Shown here piece by piece: positions 5,803-7,643 of a stretch of DNA of 7,643 bases. Origin of the DNA: Candidatus Obscuribacterales bacterium (lineage in GTDB: Bacteria > Cyanobacteriota > Vampirovibrionia > Obscuribacterales > Obscuribacteraceae); contig JAKFVJ010000050.1 of NCBI GenBank assembly GCA_021732245.1, positions 1 through 7,643 on the forward strand. The letters are read 5' to 3'. Position 1 is the first letter of the stretch, and every line of letters starts with the position of its first letter. Under the pieces are notes generated by a model. The model made no database searches. It saw only the letters and a list, made by a program, of their open reading frames with translations, and was not told where the DNA came from. The position numbers and the translations under genes were made by a program.

Positions 5803-5825
5803 GGGCGCATGCAATGCGCCCCTAC
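5803..5825 (-). repeat. Family-1 REP-like copy (single)
   Basis: A full 23-bp copy read on the - strand (GTAG at 5825-5822, hairpin 5821-5803), identical to the other full copies. It lies downstream of the Roadblock gene and upstream of the leader of the Gln-rich protein gene. No T tract follows it on the - strand, so it is not an obvious terminator here. Between it and the Roadblock stop is a small CCTAA/TTAGG stem at 5839-5852. Confidence 0.85.
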
Positions 5826-5873
5826 GGAAGACCCGGAGCCTAATAGTTTAGGAGTCCACGAAAGCCTGGGGGC

Positions 5874-6242
5874 CTACGTAAATACTTGGCTCATTGCAGT
5901 GCCTTGCTGCTCAACGCTAGTTATGAGCCCTTCAAGGTTAATCTTCTGACCCTTGGCGGTTAATACAACCAAAATATGTCCCGGCACTTGATAGAAGTGG
6001 AGAATACCTTGATCTGTAAGCAACGTCATTTGCAACAAACTACCGCGATTCATTCGCTGAATCGAAATGTCGTTGTTGGAAAAAAGCGTCGCGCATAGCG
6101 ATCCCAGAGTAGAAACATCCATCTCCGCAGGAAGCGATGAGGAAATTACCGCACCGTCGTTGTTGATGAGCACGCCACCCAAAATGCCATGCTTGCCATT
6201 GAGGGCATCGAGTAACTCTTTAGCTTTGGCTTCGTGTGACAT
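5874..6242 (-). CDS. Roadblock/LC7 domain protein
   Basis: This 122-residue protein is close to a bare Roadblock/LC7 domain. The signature stretch GILGGVLINNDGAVISSSLP (residues 19-38) is the typical beta-hairpin, followed by the helix DVSTLGSLCATLFSN (42-56) and strands LLQMTLLTDQGILHFYQV and ILVVLTAKG. In bacteria such proteins often regulate small Ras-like GTPases; MglB, the GAP of MglA in polarity and gliding control, is the best-known example. No GTPase gene is in this window, so the partner is unknown. There is no signal peptide, so it is cytoplasmic. The ATG at 6242 has GAGGA 7 nt upstream; a TTG at 6245 is a weaker option. Only 14 bp separate it from the upstream gene, whose end contains its ribosome binding site region, so the two form an operon. 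Confidence 0.88.
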   Translation of the reverse strand: MSHEAKAKELLDALNGKHGILGGVLINNDGAVISSSLPAEMDVSTLGSLCATLFSNNDISIQRMNRGSLLQMTLLTDQGILHFYQVPGHILVVLTAKGQKINLEGLITSVEQQGTAMSQVFT

Positions 6243-6256
6243 CAATATTTCCTCAA

Positions 6257-7144
6257 TTACTTGACCTTAACTGGTGCCTTAATTGTATGCGATGGGCGCA
6301 CAGCAGGTGGGGCATTCTTGTCAAGAACAGCCGGCTTTTTGCCATCTACAACATCAGCTGGAATTGGGGCAATTTCTGGTTTACCAGGAGCCACTTTGAT
6401 ACCCGGTTTACCGGAGTAAACGTGTTCTCCACCTTTATTCTTCGTTTCCGAAGGCTTCACATCAGAACGCTTTTTCGCTTCGTCTTGAGCGTTCTTGTCT
6501 TTATCCTTGGCTACATCCGGAGAAGGACTCTGTCCATCAGCAGCTGCTTTTCTTTCACCCTCTTTGGGTTCTTCGGGTTTTGCATTTAGCTTCTTGACTT
6601 TAAAGATTTCCACCCACGGATCGTCAAGAGCGGCGCTGAATACTTTGCCGACAAGCTCCAACTGGTCGCCTTCCTTCAAAGTAGCGAGCAATGTGTTATC
6701 CGGATCTTTCTCTTTTGGAATCGCCATTGCCATCTTCAATTCAGACAGAGGCACATGGGTATCTTTTTTGAAAATCAAGAACGACAAAAAGCTTTTAGAT
6801 GGCTTCATCGCTGGTTTGTAATCGAGAGCAAGGCTGCTAAAGCTGGAAAAATCGCCTTGGAATTTGACGTTTTTATTCAAATATTCATGCGGCTTGTTGA
6901 CCAAGTCATCAGGTGTGACATCTTGTACGTTATCTAGAACAGGCTCAACTTTCGGCGGCTCTGTCTTGACAGCAGTGGTTGGAGCTTCCGGCTTCTTCGC
7001 AGGAGCTGCAGCCGGTTTCGCTGCCGGTCTTGCCGGAGCCTTGGCTGGTGCTTTTGTCGGAGCGGCGCCTACTGCGCCAATCTGGCCAACAGCAATCATC
7101 AGAGTCAATGACAAAGTGATTCCCAACTGCCTGTTTGTCAGCAT
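6257..7144 (-). CDS. Exported protein with Ala/Pro/Lys-rich linkers and an OB-fold-like domain
   Basis: The 295-residue protein begins with a signal peptide (hydrophobic core about 8-24, likely cut after GAVGAA at 23-28). A low-complexity Ala/Pro/Lys region follows (29-68, AKAPARPAAKP-like). A compact domain covers about 75-188: DVTPDDLVNKPHEYLNKNV, then alternating beta stretches ending in LKEGDQLELVGKVFSA and PWVEIFKVKKL. The KNVKFQG and GDQLELVGKV pattern resembles the strands of small exported OB-fold proteins, but this is an inference and no binding residue can be named. A highly charged disordered tail (189-295) ends in a Lys-rich stretch. AAAGG lies 9 nt before the ATG. It is the first gene of a pair with the Roadblock gene and is divergent from mutS. 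Confidence 0.82.
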   Translation of the reverse strand: MLTNRQLGITLSLTLMIAVGQIGAVGAAPTKAPAKAPARPAAKPAAAPAKKPEAPTTAVKTEPPKVEPVLDNVQDVTPDDLVNKPHEYLNKNVKFQGDFSSFSSLALDYKPAMKPSKSFLSFLIFKKDTHVPLSELKMAMAIPKEKDPDNTLLATLKEGDQLELVGKVFSAALDDPWVEIFKVKKLNAKPEEPKEGERKAAADGQSPSPDVAKDKDKNAQDEAKKRSDVKPSETKNKGGEHVYSGKPGIKVAPGKPEIAPIPADVVDGKKPAVLDKNAPPAVRPSHTIKAPVKVK

Positions 7145-7184
7145 AAATTCAAACCTTTAAAGAAACTATTTTCACTGGCTCTCA

Positions 7185-7193
7185 TATTAGCAG
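7185..7193 (-). promoter_or_regulatory. Candidate extended -10 promoter of the 7144 gene
   Basis: On the - strand the sequence TGCTAATAT gives a TGn extension followed by TAATAT (4 of 6 to the -10 consensus). A start near 7178 would leave about a 34-nt leader holding the AAAGG ribosome binding site (7158-7154). No convincing -35 is seen, which an extended -10 can tolerate. Confidence 0.35.
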
Positions 7194-7224
7194 AAGCTTA
7201 CGCGACTTAGCCCTTAGAAAGCGA

Positions 7225-7230
7225 TATTAT
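7225..7230 (+). promoter_or_regulatory. Possible -10 box of mutS
   Basis: TATTAT matches 5 of 6 positions of the -10 consensus. A start near 7237 would give a short leader of about 22 nt that includes the GAGG ribosome binding site. No clear -35 is present. Confidence 0.28.
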
Positions 7231-7247
7231 TCGTCTTCTGACACAAC

Positions 7248-7251
7248 GAGG
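7248..7251 (+). promoter_or_regulatory. Ribosome binding site deciding the mutS GTG start
   Basis: GAGG lies 7 nt before the GTG at 7259. It supports this start over the in-frame ATGs at 7283 and 7286, which sit inside the conserved SPMMRQY segment. Confidence 0.6.
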
Positions 7252-7258
7252 CCATTCC

Positions 7259-7643
7259 GTGACAAGCTCTGAGCTATCGCCGATGATGCGCCAGTATTGG
7301 GACATAAAATCTCAATATCCAGATGCGCTTTTGTTTTTCCGGCTTGGTGATTTTTATGAACTCTTTGAAGCGGACGCGCAAGTTGCTGCTCGCGAGTTGG
7401 ATATAACTCTCACAGGAAGACCTGAGCCAAGCTCGCCAAATGGACGCGTACCAATGGCCGGTGTGCCATTTCGTGCAGCCGAACTTTATCTGGCGCGTCT
7501 TATTGCCAAAGGATACTCAGTAGCCATTTGCGAACAAGTTGGACAAGTCGGACAAGGCAAAGGACCTGTTGAAAGAAAAGTCACGCGCGTTTTGACACCA
7601 GGCACTGTGCTTGAATCAAATTTATTACCCAACAAAGAGAACA
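7259..7643 (+). CDS. mutS: DNA mismatch repair protein MutS, N-terminal part (3' partial)
   Basis: The first 128 codons of MutS, cut by the window end. MutS binds mispaired or looped bases and, with MutL, starts mismatch repair. The N-terminal mismatch-recognition domain is clear: SPMMRQYWDIKSQYPDALLF (residues 7-26) leads into GDFYELF with the Phe-x-Glu pair Phe32 and Glu34 that contacts the mismatch. It is followed by ELDITLT, VPMAGVPFRAAELYLARLI, GYSVAICEQVG and VERKVTRVLTPGTVLE. The start is taken as GTG 7259, supported by GAGG upstream and by a normal-length lead-in to the SPMM motif. The presence of the F-x-E motif favours the repair-type MutS1 over MutS2. The gene is divergent from the exported OB-like protein gene. 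Confidence 0.97.
   Translation, partial: MTSSELSPMMRQYWDIKSQYPDALLFFRLGDFYELFEADAQVAARELDITLTGRPEPSSPNGRVPMAGVPFRAAELYLARLIAKGYSVAICEQVGQVGQGKGPVERKVTRVLTPGTVLESNLLPNKEN

Noticed and set aside
5839..5852. CCTAA/TTAGG stem after the Roadblock gene as a terminator.
   Set aside because: It is only 5 bp, AT-rich, and has no following T tract on the - strand.

Overview
The window looks like chromosomal DNA of a Gram-negative-type (diderm) bacterium of moderate GC. The encoded set is single-copy housekeeping genes (yqeG, uppS, mutS) mixed with exported proteins that have low-complexity Pro/Ala/Gln-rich linkers and with a Roadblock/LC7 protein. This would fit a non-photosynthetic relative of Cyanobacteria (Melainabacteria/Vampirovibrionia-like) or another environmental deep-branching phylum. 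That placement is an inference from gene style only. No phage, plasmid, transposase, tRNA, rRNA or CRISPR feature was seen.

Layout: (1) 1-347, + strand, 3' part of a dual-specificity/tyrosine-type phosphatase with the C-x5-R signature and an apparent frameshift near 53-68. It is followed 20 bp later by (2) 368-1117, an alpha/beta hydrolase with a complete Ser-Asp-His triad. (3) 1118-1335 is a convergent intergenic gap packed with two families of short palindromic repeats. (4) 1336-3099, - strand, is an exported TPR protein, downstream of (5) yqeG (3175-3660, - strand), a HAD-type phosphatase. (6) 3661-3780 is a divergent promoter region. (7) uppS (3781-4533, + strand) is the undecaprenyl diphosphate synthase. 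(8) A repeat copy at 4563-4585 with a T tract looks like the uppS terminator. (9) 4592-5659, - strand, is an exported Gln-rich protein with a glycine zipper flanked by two beta-type segments. (10) 5660-5873 holds its structured leader and another repeat copy. (11) 5874-6242 (Roadblock/LC7) and 6257-7144 (exported, OB-fold-like) form a tight - strand pair. (12) 7145-7258 is a divergent promoter region. (13) 7259 to the window end is the N-terminal part of mutS.

How the genes relate: UppS supplies the lipid carrier for cell-wall synthesis, and three exported proteins of unknown role lie nearby, so part of the window concerns the envelope. I see no single pathway joining all the genes.

The most distinctive content is the repeats. 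Family 1 has four full 23-bp copies and one broken copy, each a GTAG tetranucleotide followed by a perfect 8-bp palindromic stem with a 3-nt loop. This is the layout of REP elements mobilised by REP-associated tyrosine transposases (RAYTs). Two copies form a perfect inverted pair (REPIN/BIME-like). Family 2 is an inverted pair of hairpins that both keep tandem G.A mismatches, while the inner stem and loop differ between the two arms. No RAYT gene is in the window.
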